6,629 nt of DNA from Oscillospiraceae bacterium (GTDB lineage: Bacteria > Bacillota > Clostridia > Oscillospirales > Ethanoligenentaceae): the NCBI GenBank assembly GCA_003518885.1, contig DOXU01000055.1:1-6629 (forward strand), in the 5' to 3' direction. The notes beneath the pieces were generated by a model that was not told where the DNA came from, did no database searches, and saw only the letters and a list, made by a program, of their open reading frames with translations. Shown one piece after another: positions 1-6,341 of the stretch. Both the position numbers and the translations under genes were made by a program. The number at the start of each line of letters is the position of its first letter. The stretch's first letter is position 1.

Positions 1-349
1 CCACACCATGCTGTCCGGCTCCAGTCTCAGCAATGACACGCTTTTTGCCCATTTTTTTAGCCATCAGCACTTGCCCTAATACATTGTTGATTTTATGGGA
101 ACCGGTATGATTTAAATCCTCCCGTTTCAAAAAGATCCGCGCACCGCCTAAATCCTCTGTCATCTTCTTTGCCTCATAAAGCAAAGATGGCCTGTTTGCG
201 TAATTCCGGTAAAGATCCTGCAATTCTTTTTGAAATGCGGGATCTTTTTGATATTTCTGATAGGCGCCTTCTAATTCTTCCAAAGCATTCATCAACGTTT
301 CGGGAACATACTGTCCACCATGAATGCCAAATCGCCCTTTTTTCGCCAT
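1..349 (-). CDS. trpB: Tryptophan synthase beta chain (N-terminal 116 residues, cut by window edge)
   Basis: PLP-dependent beta subunit of tryptophan synthase, which condenses indole with L-serine to give L-tryptophan, normally in an alpha2-beta2 complex in the cytoplasm. The reading frame starts at the ATG at 349-347 ([20 protein letters not shown]) and runs off the left end of the window, leaving 116 whole codons of an expected 390-400. The motif HTGSHKINN lies at residues 81-89. Its Lys86 is the expected Schiff-base lysine, and AETGAGQHG carries the catalytic Glu108; both align within one residue of Salmonella Lys87 and Glu109. The start is supported by a GGGTGAGG ribosome binding site at 361-354. 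It is the last visible gene of the trp operon, 33 nt after trpF, with no terminator in that gap. trpA is expected next but is outside the window. The identification is secure; only the missing C-terminal two thirds cannot be checked. Confidence 0.97.
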   Translation of the reverse strand, partial: MAKKGRFGIHGGQYVPETLMNALEELEGAYQKYQKDPAFQKELQDLYRNYANRPSLLYEAKKMTEDLGGARIFLKREDLNHTGSHKINNVLGQVLMAKKMGKKRVIAETGAGQHGV

Positions 350-382
350 GGTACCTCACCCTTTCTATTTTCTGTGCCCCAC

Positions 383-1006
383 TCAAACGCTTTTGACTGC
401 CCGAATAAAGCGTCTCACTTTTTGTTCGTCTTTAAATCCGTCCACCTCGACACCACTGCTTACATCCACGCCAAAAGGTTTAACCAACCGCACCGCTTTG
501 CTCGCATTCTCTGGATTTAACCCGCCAGCTAGAAAAAACGAAAGATGGGGCCGATATTCATTAAGCAGTGTCCAATCAAATTGATGCCCGGTACCACCAG
601 CAGCCTTTGCGGAAAAAGCATCCAGTAAGAGTTTATCTGCCCCGCATACTTCCACCGCTTGAATATCTGCCACCGTTCGCACATGAGCTGCTTTCCATAT
701 TTCACAGCCGCTCGGAAGCAACGTGCGCAACCTTTTGATCATAACGGCATCTTCCCCGCCATGCAGTTGTACAGCCGCCAATTGACACTGAATAGCAATC
801 TCGGCCACATCTTCTGGTGCACTGTTTACAAACACGCCCACCGCACAAATGGATGGATGAAGGGATGCACGCAATTTCTTTGCCTGTTCAGGTAGAACCT
901 GACGCCTACTTGGAGCAAAAACAAACCCAATATAATCCGGAGAAAGACGGTTAACAATTTGAATATCCTCTGGCCGTCTTAAACCACAAATTTTTACCTT
1001 TGTCAT
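383..1006 (-). CDS. trpF: Phosphoribosylanthranilate isomerase
   Basis: Catalyses the Amadori rearrangement of N-(5'-phosphoribosyl)anthranilate to CdRP, the step before TrpC. The 207-residue protein has the normal length for a stand-alone TrpF with a (beta/alpha)8 barrel. Visible motifs are KICGL at residues 5-9 with the general base Cys7, QLHGGE at 80-85, LLLDAFS at 126-132 with the general acid Asp129, GGTG at 137-140, and the phosphate-binding AGGLNPEN at 160-167 and DVSSGVE at 181-187. It starts at an ATG one nucleotide after the trpC stop (TAA-G-ATG). Its weak ribosome binding site (GGGAAAGA) lies inside the end of trpC, which suggests translational coupling. It is not fused to TrpC, unlike the bifunctional enterobacterial protein. 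No missing residues were noticed. Confidence 0.97.
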   Translation of the reverse strand: MTKVKICGLRRPEDIQIVNRLSPDYIGFVFAPSRRQVLPEQAKKLRASLHPSICAVGVFVNSAPEDVAEIAIQCQLAAVQLHGGEDAVMIKRLRTLLPSGCEIWKAAHVRTVADIQAVEVCGADKLLLDAFSAKAAGGTGHQFDWTLLNEYRPHLSFFLAGGLNPENASKAVRLVKPFGVDVSSGVEVDGFKDEQKVRRFIRAVKSV

Positions 1007-1007
1007 C

Positions 1008-1802
1008 TTATCTTTCCCGTAATTCCCGCATTTTTTCCTCGATATTCGGTGCCCGCATTAAAGTTTCTCCAATCAGCACTGCGTCAGCGCCAATTTCACG
1101 CATTCTGCGCATATCTTCTGTATGAACAATACCGCTTTCGGAAACAAATACAACATCTTCAGGAATCAGCTTACGAAATCGTGCGGCAGCCGAAAGATCC
1201 ACCTTAAAAGTAGCCAGGTCACGATTATTCACACCAACAACACGTGCGCCAGCCCGCAATGCATTTTTTGCTTGTTCCTCACTGCGCACCTCTACCAAAC
1301 ATTGCATACCAAACATTTCCGCGATAGCCAGCAATTTTTTCAAAGCAAAAACATCTAACAAAGAAGCAATAAGCAAGACCGCATCTGCTCCCATTATGCA
1401 AGCTTCACAAAGTTGCCATTCGTCAAAAATAAAATCTTTGCGTAAAAGGGGAAGAGAAACTTTTGTCCGCACTTGTTGAAAAACTTCTGCACTGCCTTGA
1501 AAAAAGGTCTCTTCTGTCAAAACAGAGATTGCATTTGCCCCCGCCTTTTGATAAGCCAATGCCGTTTTCTCTGGATGAAAATCCGGCTGAATGACGCCTT
1601 TAGAAGGGGAAGCCTTCTTCACCTCAGCAATAACCGAAAGGTCTCCTTCTTTTAGCGCAGAGGCAAAATCAATTGCCTGGCGCATTGCGTGAGTGGCAAA
1701 AGCTTGTTCCGCCATTTTTTCAAGTGGTGTCTTCTCTTTTAATAAGGCAACCTGTTTTTTCCGATTCGCCATGATGGTATCCAAAATGGTTCCTTTGCCC
1801 AT
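1008..1802 (-). CDS. trpC: Indole-3-glycerol phosphate synthase
   Basis: Closes the indole ring by decarboxylating and cyclising CdRP to indole-3-glycerol phosphate. I place the start at the ATG at 1802-1800 (MGKGTILDTIMANRKK), giving 264 residues, the usual size for a monofunctional enzyme. The frame stays open upstream to an ATG at 1847, but that would overlap the end of trpD and add a basic 15-residue tail. The inner ATG has an AGGAGGC site at the right distance. By alignment from memory to the archaeal enzyme, the catalytic residues are Glu60 and Lys62 in AEVKKASPSKG, Lys122 in LLRKDFIFDEWQ, Glu171 in CLVEVRSEE, the asparagine pair in VNNRDL (191-196) and Ser223 in SESGI. GADAVLIGETLM at 238-249 forms part of the phosphate site. 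It lies 19 nt after trpD and 1 nt before trpF. Confidence 0.97.
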   Translation of the reverse strand: MGKGTILDTIMANRKKQVALLKEKTPLEKMAEQAFATHAMRQAIDFASALKEGDLSVIAEVKKASPSKGVIQPDFHPEKTALAYQKAGANAISVLTEETFFQGSAEVFQQVRTKVSLPLLRKDFIFDEWQLCEACIMGADAVLLIASLLDVFALKKLLAIAEMFGMQCLVEVRSEEQAKNALRAGARVVGVNNRDLATFKVDLSAAARFRKLIPEDVVFVSESGIVHTEDMRRMREIGADAVLIGETLMRAPNIEEKMRELRER

Positions 1803-1807
1803 ATTTT

Positions 1808-1814
1808 GCCTCCT
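1808..1814 (-). promoter_or_regulatory. Ribosome binding site that fixes the trpC start
   Basis: AGGAGGC on the minus strand, with five nucleotides between it and the ATG at 1802-1800. It is a near-perfect Shine-Dalgarno sequence and sits inside the upstream part of the longer open frame. This is the main reason for choosing the 264-residue TrpC over the 279-residue version. Confidence 0.85.
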
Positions 1815-1821
1815 TCTTCTT

Positions 1822-2838
1822 TTATCCTGCAACACTATTTGATTCATACATTAATTCTTGCAATTTTGCCGCAGCTTTCCCGGAATCTAACATATGGCGT
1901 GCAATTTCCACACATTCTGTCAAATTATCCGCCTTACCGGCAATATACAAGGCACAGGCGCTGTTCATCAAAACGGCATCTCGTTTTGGCCCTTGTGCTC
2001 CTGCCAAGATGTCTCTTGCAATTTGTGCATTTTCTTCTGCACCGCCTCCACGTAGATCTTCAATGGAAGCCGCTCGCAGGCCAAAGTTTTCTGGTGTCAA
2101 TAGATAGTTGCTGATACGACCGTCTATCAATTCGCTCACCTGTGTCTCACCACAAACAGAAACTTCATCCAATCCAGCTGCACCATAGACAACCATAGCA
2201 CGTCGAACACCCAGGTTCGCTAAGACCTCTGCCAACGGTTGGCAAAGTGCCGCGTCATAAACACCAAGCAACTGCAAATTGGCATGAGCAGGATTAGAAA
2301 GCGGGCCCAGAATATTAAAAATCGTGCGAGCCCCTACCTCTCTGCGTGGTGCTGCAGCATACTTCATTGAACCATGAAAAGACTGCGCAAACATGAAACA
2401 AATCCCGATTCTTTCTAAGACCTGTTCAACCTGCTCTGGTGTCAAATCCAATTTCACCCCGAGTGATTCCAATACATCTGCACTGCCACACTTACTCGAA
2501 ACCGACCGATTACCGTGCTTTGCGACAACAACGCCTGTTGCTGCTGTAACAAAAGCACTTAATGTCGAAATATTGAAGGTATAGGCCCCATCTCCACCAG
2601 TCCCCACAATATCCATCACATCACCGCTCGTTTTGACATAAGGCGCTTTGCTTCGCATTACTTTTGCACTGGCCGTAATTTCATCAATGGTTTCGCCTTT
2701 CATACGCAATGCCGTGATATAAGAACCGATCTGGGCAGACGTTGCCTTACCGCTCATAATTTCATCCATGGCCTCTTCGGCCTGTTCTGGCAATAAGTCT
2801 TTTCCTTCAATAACTTGCTTAATCGCTTCTTTAATCAT
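1822..2838 (-). CDS. trpD: Anthranilate phosphoribosyltransferase
   Basis: Transfers the phosphoribosyl group of PRPP to anthranilate. The preferred start is the ATG at 2838-2836 (MIKEAIKQVIEG), giving 338 residues. A GTG three codons earlier is in frame but lies within the Shine-Dalgarno sequence. The helical N-terminal domain (about residues 1-70) is followed by the PRPP-binding loop DIVGTGGDG (76-84), NIST (89-92) and the long glycine and serine rich block KHGNRSVSSKCGSADVLE (107-124). GPLSNPAHANLQLLGVYD and GLDEVSV lie further on, as in the type III phosphoribosyltransferase family. It is a separate protein, not a TrpG-TrpD fusion. The ribosome binding site overlaps the trpG stop codon, giving a 10-nt gap and probable coupling. 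Nothing appears truncated. Confidence 0.97.
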   Translation of the reverse strand: MIKEAIKQVIEGKDLLPEQAEEAMDEIMSGKATSAQIGSYITALRMKGETIDEITASAKVMRSKAPYVKTSGDVMDIVGTGGDGAYTFNISTLSAFVTAATGVVVAKHGNRSVSSKCGSADVLESLGVKLDLTPEQVEQVLERIGICFMFAQSFHGSMKYAAAPRREVGARTIFNILGPLSNPAHANLQLLGVYDAALCQPLAEVLANLGVRRAMVVYGAAGLDEVSVCGETQVSELIDGRISNYLLTPENFGLRAASIEDLRGGGAEENAQIARDILAGAQGPKRDAVLMNSACALYIAGKADNLTECVEIARHMLDSGKAAAKLQELMYESNSVAG

Positions 2839-2844
2839 AAAAAA

Positions 2845-2850
2845 CACCTC
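2845..2850 (-). promoter_or_regulatory. trpD ribosome binding site overlapping the trpG stop codon
   Basis: GAGGTG followed by six T residues and then the ATG at 2838. The trpG TGA stop (2851-2849) shares bases with this site, so a ribosome ending trpG sits over the trpD initiation region. This placement favours ATG 2838 over the in-frame GTG at 2847, which is inside the site itself. Confidence 0.75.
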
Positions 2851-3421
2851 ATACTTTCAAACGGTAAAAATTTTGCAGCATGGTCATGCCGCCTTCTGTC
2901 ATAAAGGATTCTGGATGGAACTGCACTCCATAAATGGGATACTGTCGATGAACAAAACCCATGATTTCTCCGGTTGGTTCTATGGCCGTCACCCGCAAAC
3001 AGGCAGGCAACGTTGCTTTGTCAACAATCAAAGAATGATAACGCATGACGTGCAAACCTGCAGGGAGTCCCGCAAAGATAGGACATTTACTATCAAAATG
3101 AATTTCACTTGTTTTGCCATGCATCAGTTGAGGCGCATGCACAACTTTCCCCCCGAAGGCTTCTCCGATCGCCTGATGTCCAAGACAAACACCCAAGATT
3201 GGTAATTTACCCTTTAATTTCAAAAGCGCCTCTATACAAATTCCAGCATCCTTTGGAAAACCAGGGCCGGGCGATAAAACCAAATGAGAGGGATGTAGCT
3301 TCTCGATTTCCTCCACGGTAATTTTATCACTACGAATAACTTTCACATCCGGTGTAATAGAGCCGAAAAGTTGATATAAATTATAGGAAAAGCTATCGTA
3401 ATTATCAAGAATTAAAATCAC
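2849..3421 (-). CDS. trpG: Anthranilate synthase glutamine amidotransferase subunit
   Basis: Class I glutamine amidotransferase that hydrolyses glutamine and passes ammonia to TrpE. The protein is 190 residues, typical of a stand-alone TrpG/PabA. The N-terminus MILILDNYDSFSYNL is family-typical. LSPGPGFPKDAG (49-60) forms the oxyanion region, GVCLGHQ (77-83) carries the nucleophile Cys79, and GVQFHPES (165-172) carries His169 and Glu171, so the triad is complete. The start codon is GTG, and its last two bases plus the next A form the TGA stop of trpE (GTGA, 4-nt overlap). This is strong evidence of translational coupling and equimolar synthesis. A role shared with p-aminobenzoate synthesis is possible for this family (amphibolic PabA/TrpG) but cannot be judged here, because no pabB is in the window. 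Confidence 0.96.
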   Translation of the reverse strand: MILILDNYDSFSYNLYQLFGSITPDVKVIRSDKITVEEIEKLHPSHLVLSPGPGFPKDAGICIEALLKLKGKLPILGVCLGHQAIGEAFGGKVVHAPQLMHGKTSEIHFDSKCPIFAGLPAGLHVMRYHSLIVDKATLPACLRVTAIEPTGEIMGFVHRQYPIYGVQFHPESFMTEGGMTMLQNFYRLKV

Positions 3422-4884
3422 TCAATCTCGCCCTCTTTCTCTGAGGCCAATAAAGCGGCCTTTGCTTTATTGATACTCTCCTGGTATTCCGTTTCAGGTA
3501 CACTATCCGCGACAATGCCTGCCCCTGATTGCACATAAGCTTTCCCATCTTTGGCAAAAACGGTGCGAATCGCGATGCAAACATCCATATTACCATCAAA
3601 GCCTAAATAGCCTACCGCCCCACCGTATAATCCGCGTCGTCTATTTTCATATTGGTCAATCAGTTCCATCGCGCGCACCTTTGGCGCACCTGAAAGCGTG
3701 CCGGCTGGAAGGATCGCCCGCAGAGCATCATAAGCATCTAAATCTTTGCGGATCTGTGCCGTAACCAATGAGGTAATATGCATGATCTGCGAGTAGCGTA
3801 CAACTTTTCCATGTTCTACTACTTTTACACTGCCAAATTCACTTACCCGTCCCAAGTCATTTCGTCCAAGATCCACCAGCATGTTATGTTCGGAAAGTTC
3901 TTTTGCATCTGCAAGCAATTCCTTCTCCAAAGCCACGTCCTCTTCTGGTGTCTTTCCGCGTGGGCGTGAACCAGCAATTGGGCAATTCTCTAAAAGGCCG
4001 TTCTCCAAGCGAACCAATGTTTCAGGAGAGGCTCCTGCCACCTCAGCCCCTGCAATCTTCAAATAATAAAGATAAGGAGATGGATTAGTCGCCCGCAAGA
4101 CCCGGTACAAATCAAACAAGGAACCCTCTATTTTAGTGGAAAAACGCTGGGACAGCACCACCTGAAAAATATCTCCGTTGCGGATATTTTCTTTGGCTTT
4201 TACCACCATATCCATAAATTCTTGCTTAGTCATATTGCTTTCCCATTCAGGGGTCTCATGTGGTGTTGATACCACCGGAGCGGACTCCGCACGAATCATC
4301 TGATGAATAGCCTTTATTTCCTGTACGGCCTCTTCATAAGACGCTTTAAAGTCACCCTGTGTGGAAGCATTGACAATAATGATGATCTTTTGCTTGACAT
4401 TATCGTAAACAATCAGCTTCTTACTAACCATTAAGCTACAATCTGGACAATGGACATCGTCCAGATTGTGATCCGGCAAATCCTCTGCATACCGAACCAT
4501 ATCATAAGAAAAGTAACCAACTGCTCCGCCTGTAAAACGTGGCAGGCCACTTAAAATAGGAGAGCGGAAGGGAGCCAATTTTTTACGGATCTGTTCATAA
4601 GGGTCTCCCGTAACCGTTTCGCTTTTTCCTTCACCAGAATCAAAAGTGGTTTTCCCATCTTTGACAGTGATGACGAAAAGAGGGTCAAAGCCCAAGAAGG
4701 AATATCTTCCCCACTTTTTTCCCCCCTCTACACTCTCCAAAAGAAAGCAATTGTCGTGTTTGGCGGCAAGACGATACATCAAATGTACCGGCGTCTCCAT
4801 ATCTGCATAAATTTCCATAGAAAGCGGAATACAACCATATTTCCCCGCTAATTTTATAGCTTCTTCATAAGATGGGGTAACCAT
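3418..4884 (-). CDS. trpE: Anthranilate synthase component I
   Basis: Converts chorismate plus ammonia, supplied by TrpG, to anthranilate and pyruvate: the committed step of tryptophan synthesis. I choose the ATG at 4884-4882 (MVTPSYEEAIKLAGK), giving 488 residues. An in-frame TTG eight codons upstream would run through the Shine-Dalgarno sequence and is rejected. The N-terminal domain contains FLLESVEGG with LLES at 48-51, and NPSPY lies at 267-271; both are parts of the known tryptophan feedback site. The chorismate-binding domain (from about 215) shows PIAGSRPRG (302-310), DLGRND (338-343), MHITS with His369, GTLSGAPK (395-402), GGAVGYLG (421-428) and GAGIVADS (454-461). All hallmark residues are present, so the enzyme should be active and inhibited by tryptophan. 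It is the first gene of the operon, preceded by the T-box leader. PabB is the main alternative, but the Trp T-box and neighbours settle it. Confidence 0.97.
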   Translation of the reverse strand: MVTPSYEEAIKLAGKYGCIPLSMEIYADMETPVHLMYRLAAKHDNCFLLESVEGGKKWGRYSFLGFDPLFVITVKDGKTTFDSGEGKSETVTGDPYEQIRKKLAPFRSPILSGLPRFTGGAVGYFSYDMVRYAEDLPDHNLDDVHCPDCSLMVSKKLIVYDNVKQKIIIIVNASTQGDFKASYEEAVQEIKAIHQMIRAESAPVVSTPHETPEWESNMTKQEFMDMVVKAKENIRNGDIFQVVLSQRFSTKIEGSLFDLYRVLRATNPSPYLYYLKIAGAEVAGASPETLVRLENGLLENCPIAGSRPRGKTPEEDVALEKELLADAKELSEHNMLVDLGRNDLGRVSEFGSVKVVEHGKVVRYSQIMHITSLVTAQIRKDLDAYDALRAILPAGTLSGAPKVRAMELIDQYENRRRGLYGGAVGYLGFDGNMDVCIAIRTVFAKDGKAYVQSGAGIVADSVPETEYQESINKAKAALLASEKEGEIE

Positions 4885-4898
4885 TCTCCTACTCCTTT
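4885..4898 (-). promoter_or_regulatory. trpE ribosome binding site
   Basis: AAAGGAGT followed by AGGAGA immediately before the ATG at 4884. The AGGAG at 4896-4892 has a seven-base spacer to the start codon, so it is the probable 16S rRNA contact and rules out the upstream TTG as start. The GGAGT portion could pair with ACTCC at 4918-4914 (see findings). Confidence 0.8.
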
Positions 4899-4952
4899 CA
4901 AAACACAATGGGTGGAGTGTTGGCTCCCCTTTATTTTCTATTTATATAAAAT

Positions 4953-4988
4953 AAAAAACCCGTCCTTGTATTTCTACAAGGACGAGTT
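4953..4988 (-). terminator. T-box leader terminator (regulated)
   Basis: The core stem CGTCCTTGTA (4984-4975) and TACAAGGACG (4970-4961) is a perfect 10-bp match around a GAAA loop. It can be extended by one GU and a few AU/GC pairs to about 14 bp. A run of six T residues follows at 4958-4953. This is a strong intrinsic terminator, expected to stop transcription before trpE when tRNA-Trp is charged. Confidence 0.95.
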
Positions 4989-5010
4989 ATATCACTCGCG
5001 GTGCCACCTT
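4978..5010 (-). promoter_or_regulatory. T-box antiterminator
   Basis: AAGG (5010-5007) pairs with CCTT (4981-4978), and CGAGT (4998-4994) pairs with ACTCG (4987-4983), leaving the seven-base UGGCACC-type bulge that binds the tRNA acceptor end. It uses the left arm of the terminator hairpin, so the two structures exclude each other. This is the standard antitermination arrangement of the family. Confidence 0.9.
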
Positions 5011-5225
5011 GATTCGTATTGAAAAAACAATACGCGCTTCAAGCAGGATGCCAACACATCCTTCGCCCCATAACGCTGGCGTTGCGTCGGTCACTACTCG
5101 GAAAAATCCTTTTGCGCCGCCCTCTGAGGCCCATTTATCGTGCCGCCGCATACCGGATTTTCAGCATCCCGGCTCTCTGTCATGCCGTACACGATTTTAC
5201 TCCCTCATCCTCGGTTTACACGTTT

Positions 5226-5254
5226 ACCTTAACATAATCCGCTATATTTGTCAA
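5226..5254 (-). promoter_or_regulatory. trp operon promoter
   Basis: A perfect -35 hexamer TTGACA (5254-5249), a 17-base spacer, and a -10 of TAAGGT (5231-5226) preceded by TGT, giving an extended -10 (TGTTAAGGT). The -10 alone is weak, but the consensus -35, ideal spacing and extension make this credible. Transcription would start near 5219, just before the first Stem I bases. The -35 begins only 25 bases beyond the fda stop codon. Confidence 0.8.
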
Positions 5255-5278
5255 GCTTCTCCGCCGACAAATAACATC

Positions 5279-6166
5279 TTAAGCAATGGAAGCATTATAG
5301 ATGGCCTGAACAGACGCCGTCAGCATTTTATTAAATTCCGCATCTGTTTGCTTAGCATTCAATCCTTCTGTCAAAGCACGAGAAAAGCTGGCAATCAAAC
5401 CATGGTTTTTTGCCAATTTTGCATTAGCTTCCTCACGTGAATAGCCACCAGAAAGTGCCACAACGCGCAGTACCTGCGGCTGTTCAATCACGTCACGGTA
5501 AAAATTATCTTCCGTAGGAAGCGAGAGTTTTAACATCAAAGGTTTATTGTCTTTCCAAGCAGACAAATGCGCCAAAATTTCTTTCTTCAAGATCTTTTCA
5601 GAGGCTTGTTTATCTGCACTATGAATGTCTACTTCTGGTTCCAGAATAGGCACCAAGCCTGCTGCTGCGATCTGTGCGCCAACAGCAAATTGCTGATCTA
5701 CAACAGCATGAATACCCGTTGGATTTGCTTCTTTGATAACTGAACGCATTTTTGTACCAAAAATGTGTTTTTCAACTGCCTGTTTCAGCAAATCGTCCAG
5801 CCCTGGCATCGGTTTCATTACCTGCACGCCATTTTCCAGTGATGCTAAACCCTTATCTACTTTCAAGAAAGGAACAACACCTTTTACATCCCACAGGTAA
5901 TCCGCTGTCAATTTACCATCAATTTGACGATTCATTGTATTTTCAAACAGGATTGCCGCCAAAATGTGTTTACTCTCAAACGCGGGACTTTTAATAATCC
6001 GTGTGCGCATTTTGTGTATGAGGTCAAACATTTCCTTGTCATTGGCATATTCGCTCTTCTCGACACCATAGCTTGCAAGCGCTTTCGGTGAGCTTCCACC
6101 GCTCTGATCCAGTGCCGCAATGAAGCCTTTTCCCACCTGGATACGTTCTCTTTGCTCTTGATTCAT
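5279..6166 (-). CDS. fda: Fructose-1,6-bisphosphate aldolase, class I (Schiff-base type)
   Basis: Reversibly cleaves fructose 1,6-bisphosphate to dihydroxyacetone phosphate and glyceraldehyde 3-phosphate in glycolysis and gluconeogenesis, without a metal. The 295-residue protein resembles the bacterial class I aldolase known as FdaB in Staphylococcus over its whole length. Recognisable blocks are [13 protein letters not shown] (13-25), MRTRII (53-58), [11 protein letters not shown] (97-107), FGTKMRS (136-142), [10 protein letters not shown] (171-180), MLKLSLPT (211-218) and [13 protein letters not shown] (235-247). By comparison with that family, Glu176 is the proton acceptor and Lys213 forms the Schiff base. 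The ATG at 6166 follows a GGAGGAGA site at 6181-6174. The gene has its own promoter about 80 bases upstream. No terminator lies between its stop and the trp promoter. There is no evident functional link to tryptophan synthesis; the neighbourhood looks incidental. Confidence 0.96.
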   Translation of the reverse strand: MNQEQRERIQVGKGFIAALDQSGGSSPKALASYGVEKSEYANDKEMFDLIHKMRTRIIKSPAFESKHILAAILFENTMNRQIDGKLTADYLWDVKGVVPFLKVDKGLASLENGVQVMKPMPGLDDLLKQAVEKHIFGTKMRSVIKEANPTGIHAVVDQQFAVGAQIAAAGLVPILEPEVDIHSADKQASEKILKKEILAHLSAWKDNKPLMLKLSLPTEDNFYRDVIEQPQVLRVVALSGGYSREEANAKLAKNHGLIASFSRALTEGLNAKQTDAEFNKMLTASVQAIYNASIA

Positions 6167-6226
6167 GGGATTATCTCCTCCATCCGTCGATTCCTACAAA
6201 ATTATCTTCCAGCCTGGTGGAAAAAC

Positions 6227-6303
6227 ATTGCATCTTTATCCTTACGTTATTATAAGACATCTTCCAAGCGGATGCAATCTCCAATCGAAAAAGATTATGC
6301 AAT
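6227..6303 (-). repeat. Three ATTGCAT elements around the fda promoter
   Basis: ATTGCAT occurs at 6303-6297 and as ATTGCATC at 6278-6271, where it covers the -35 hexamer. Its reverse complement GATGCAAT is at 6234-6227, just inside the transcribed region. The first two are 25 bases apart in the same direction; the last two form an 8-bp inverted pair flanking the -10. The positions suit operator sites, but the elements are short and could be chance in AT-rich DNA. Confidence 0.35.
6249..6277 (-). promoter_or_regulatory. fda promoter
   Basis: A consensus -10 TATAAT (6254-6249) lies 17 bases downstream of TTGCAT (6277-6272), which matches the -35 consensus at its first three positions. The predicted start near 6242 would give a 5' untranslated region of about 75 nt, containing a small TTCCA/TGGAA hairpin and ending in the GGAGGAGA ribosome binding site. 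A partial -35 with a perfect -10 is common for promoters that also take an activator, but no regulator can be named. Confidence 0.82.
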
Positions 6304-6341
6304 TATCCCCGCTTTTGCAGAGGAACAGGCAAAATTATCCC
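6301..6341 (-). repeat. Dyad and direct repeats upstream of the fda promoter
   Basis: An inverted repeat TTTTGC (6334-6329) and GCAAAA (6318-6313) is separated by ten bases. It is bracketed by two direct copies of GGGATAATT (6341-6333 and 6309-6301). The block lies roughly 25-65 bases upstream of the -35, where activator or repressor sites are usual. A GATAAT inside the second copy could also serve as the -10 of an alternative promoter with a poor TTGCCT -35 at 19-base spacing. Confidence 0.35.

Larger units (their letters stand above)
4953..5219 (-). ncRNA. T-box riboswitch (tRNA-Trp) in the trp operon leader
   Basis: This leader senses the charging state of tRNA-Trp and controls read-through into trpE. 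The 5' end is inferred from the promoter. Stem I: GAGG (5206-5203) pairs with CCTC (5129-5126), and ATCGTG (5195-5190) pairs with CACGAT (5142-5137). They enclose a specifier loop with GAGTAAA on one side and AAATGGG on the other. The only sensible specifier is UGG (Trp) at 5133-5131, followed by a purine. The distal arm has AGAGAG (5178-5173) and a CCGGGAT/ATCCGG helix, as in canonical Stem I. Middle hairpins occur at 5062-5045 (AGGATG/CATCCT) and 5034-5015 (CGTATTG/CAATACG). The T-box sequence AGGTGGCACCGCG is at 5009-4997. Its bulge UGGC (5006-5003) would pair with a GCCA tRNA end, matching the G73 discriminator of bacterial tRNA-Trp. Antiterminator and terminator follow. Confidence 0.96.

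Noticed and set aside
169..584. Overlapping plus-strand open frames of 66-86 codons
   Set aside because: They are shadows of trpB and trpF, whose minus-strand frames have clear family motifs throughout.
1803..1847. Upstream ATG for trpC giving 279 residues
   Set aside because: It would overlap trpD and add a basic 15-residue extension not usual in TrpC, while the inner ATG has an AGGAGG site at good spacing.
4885..4908. TTG start for trpE eight codons upstream
   Set aside because: The extra codons are the Shine-Dalgarno sequence of the ATG start itself, and no ribosome binding site supports the TTG.
5095..5184. 29-codon minus-strand frame in the leader, possible attenuation leader peptide
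   Set aside because: It contains no tryptophan codon in frame, and its bases form T-box Stem I; regulation is explained by the T-box.
5009..5440. Plus-strand open frame of 143 codons
   Set aside because: It lies antisense to the T-box leader and the end of fda. Its sequence is explained by the highly structured leader and the opposite-strand coding frame, and it has no family resemblance.
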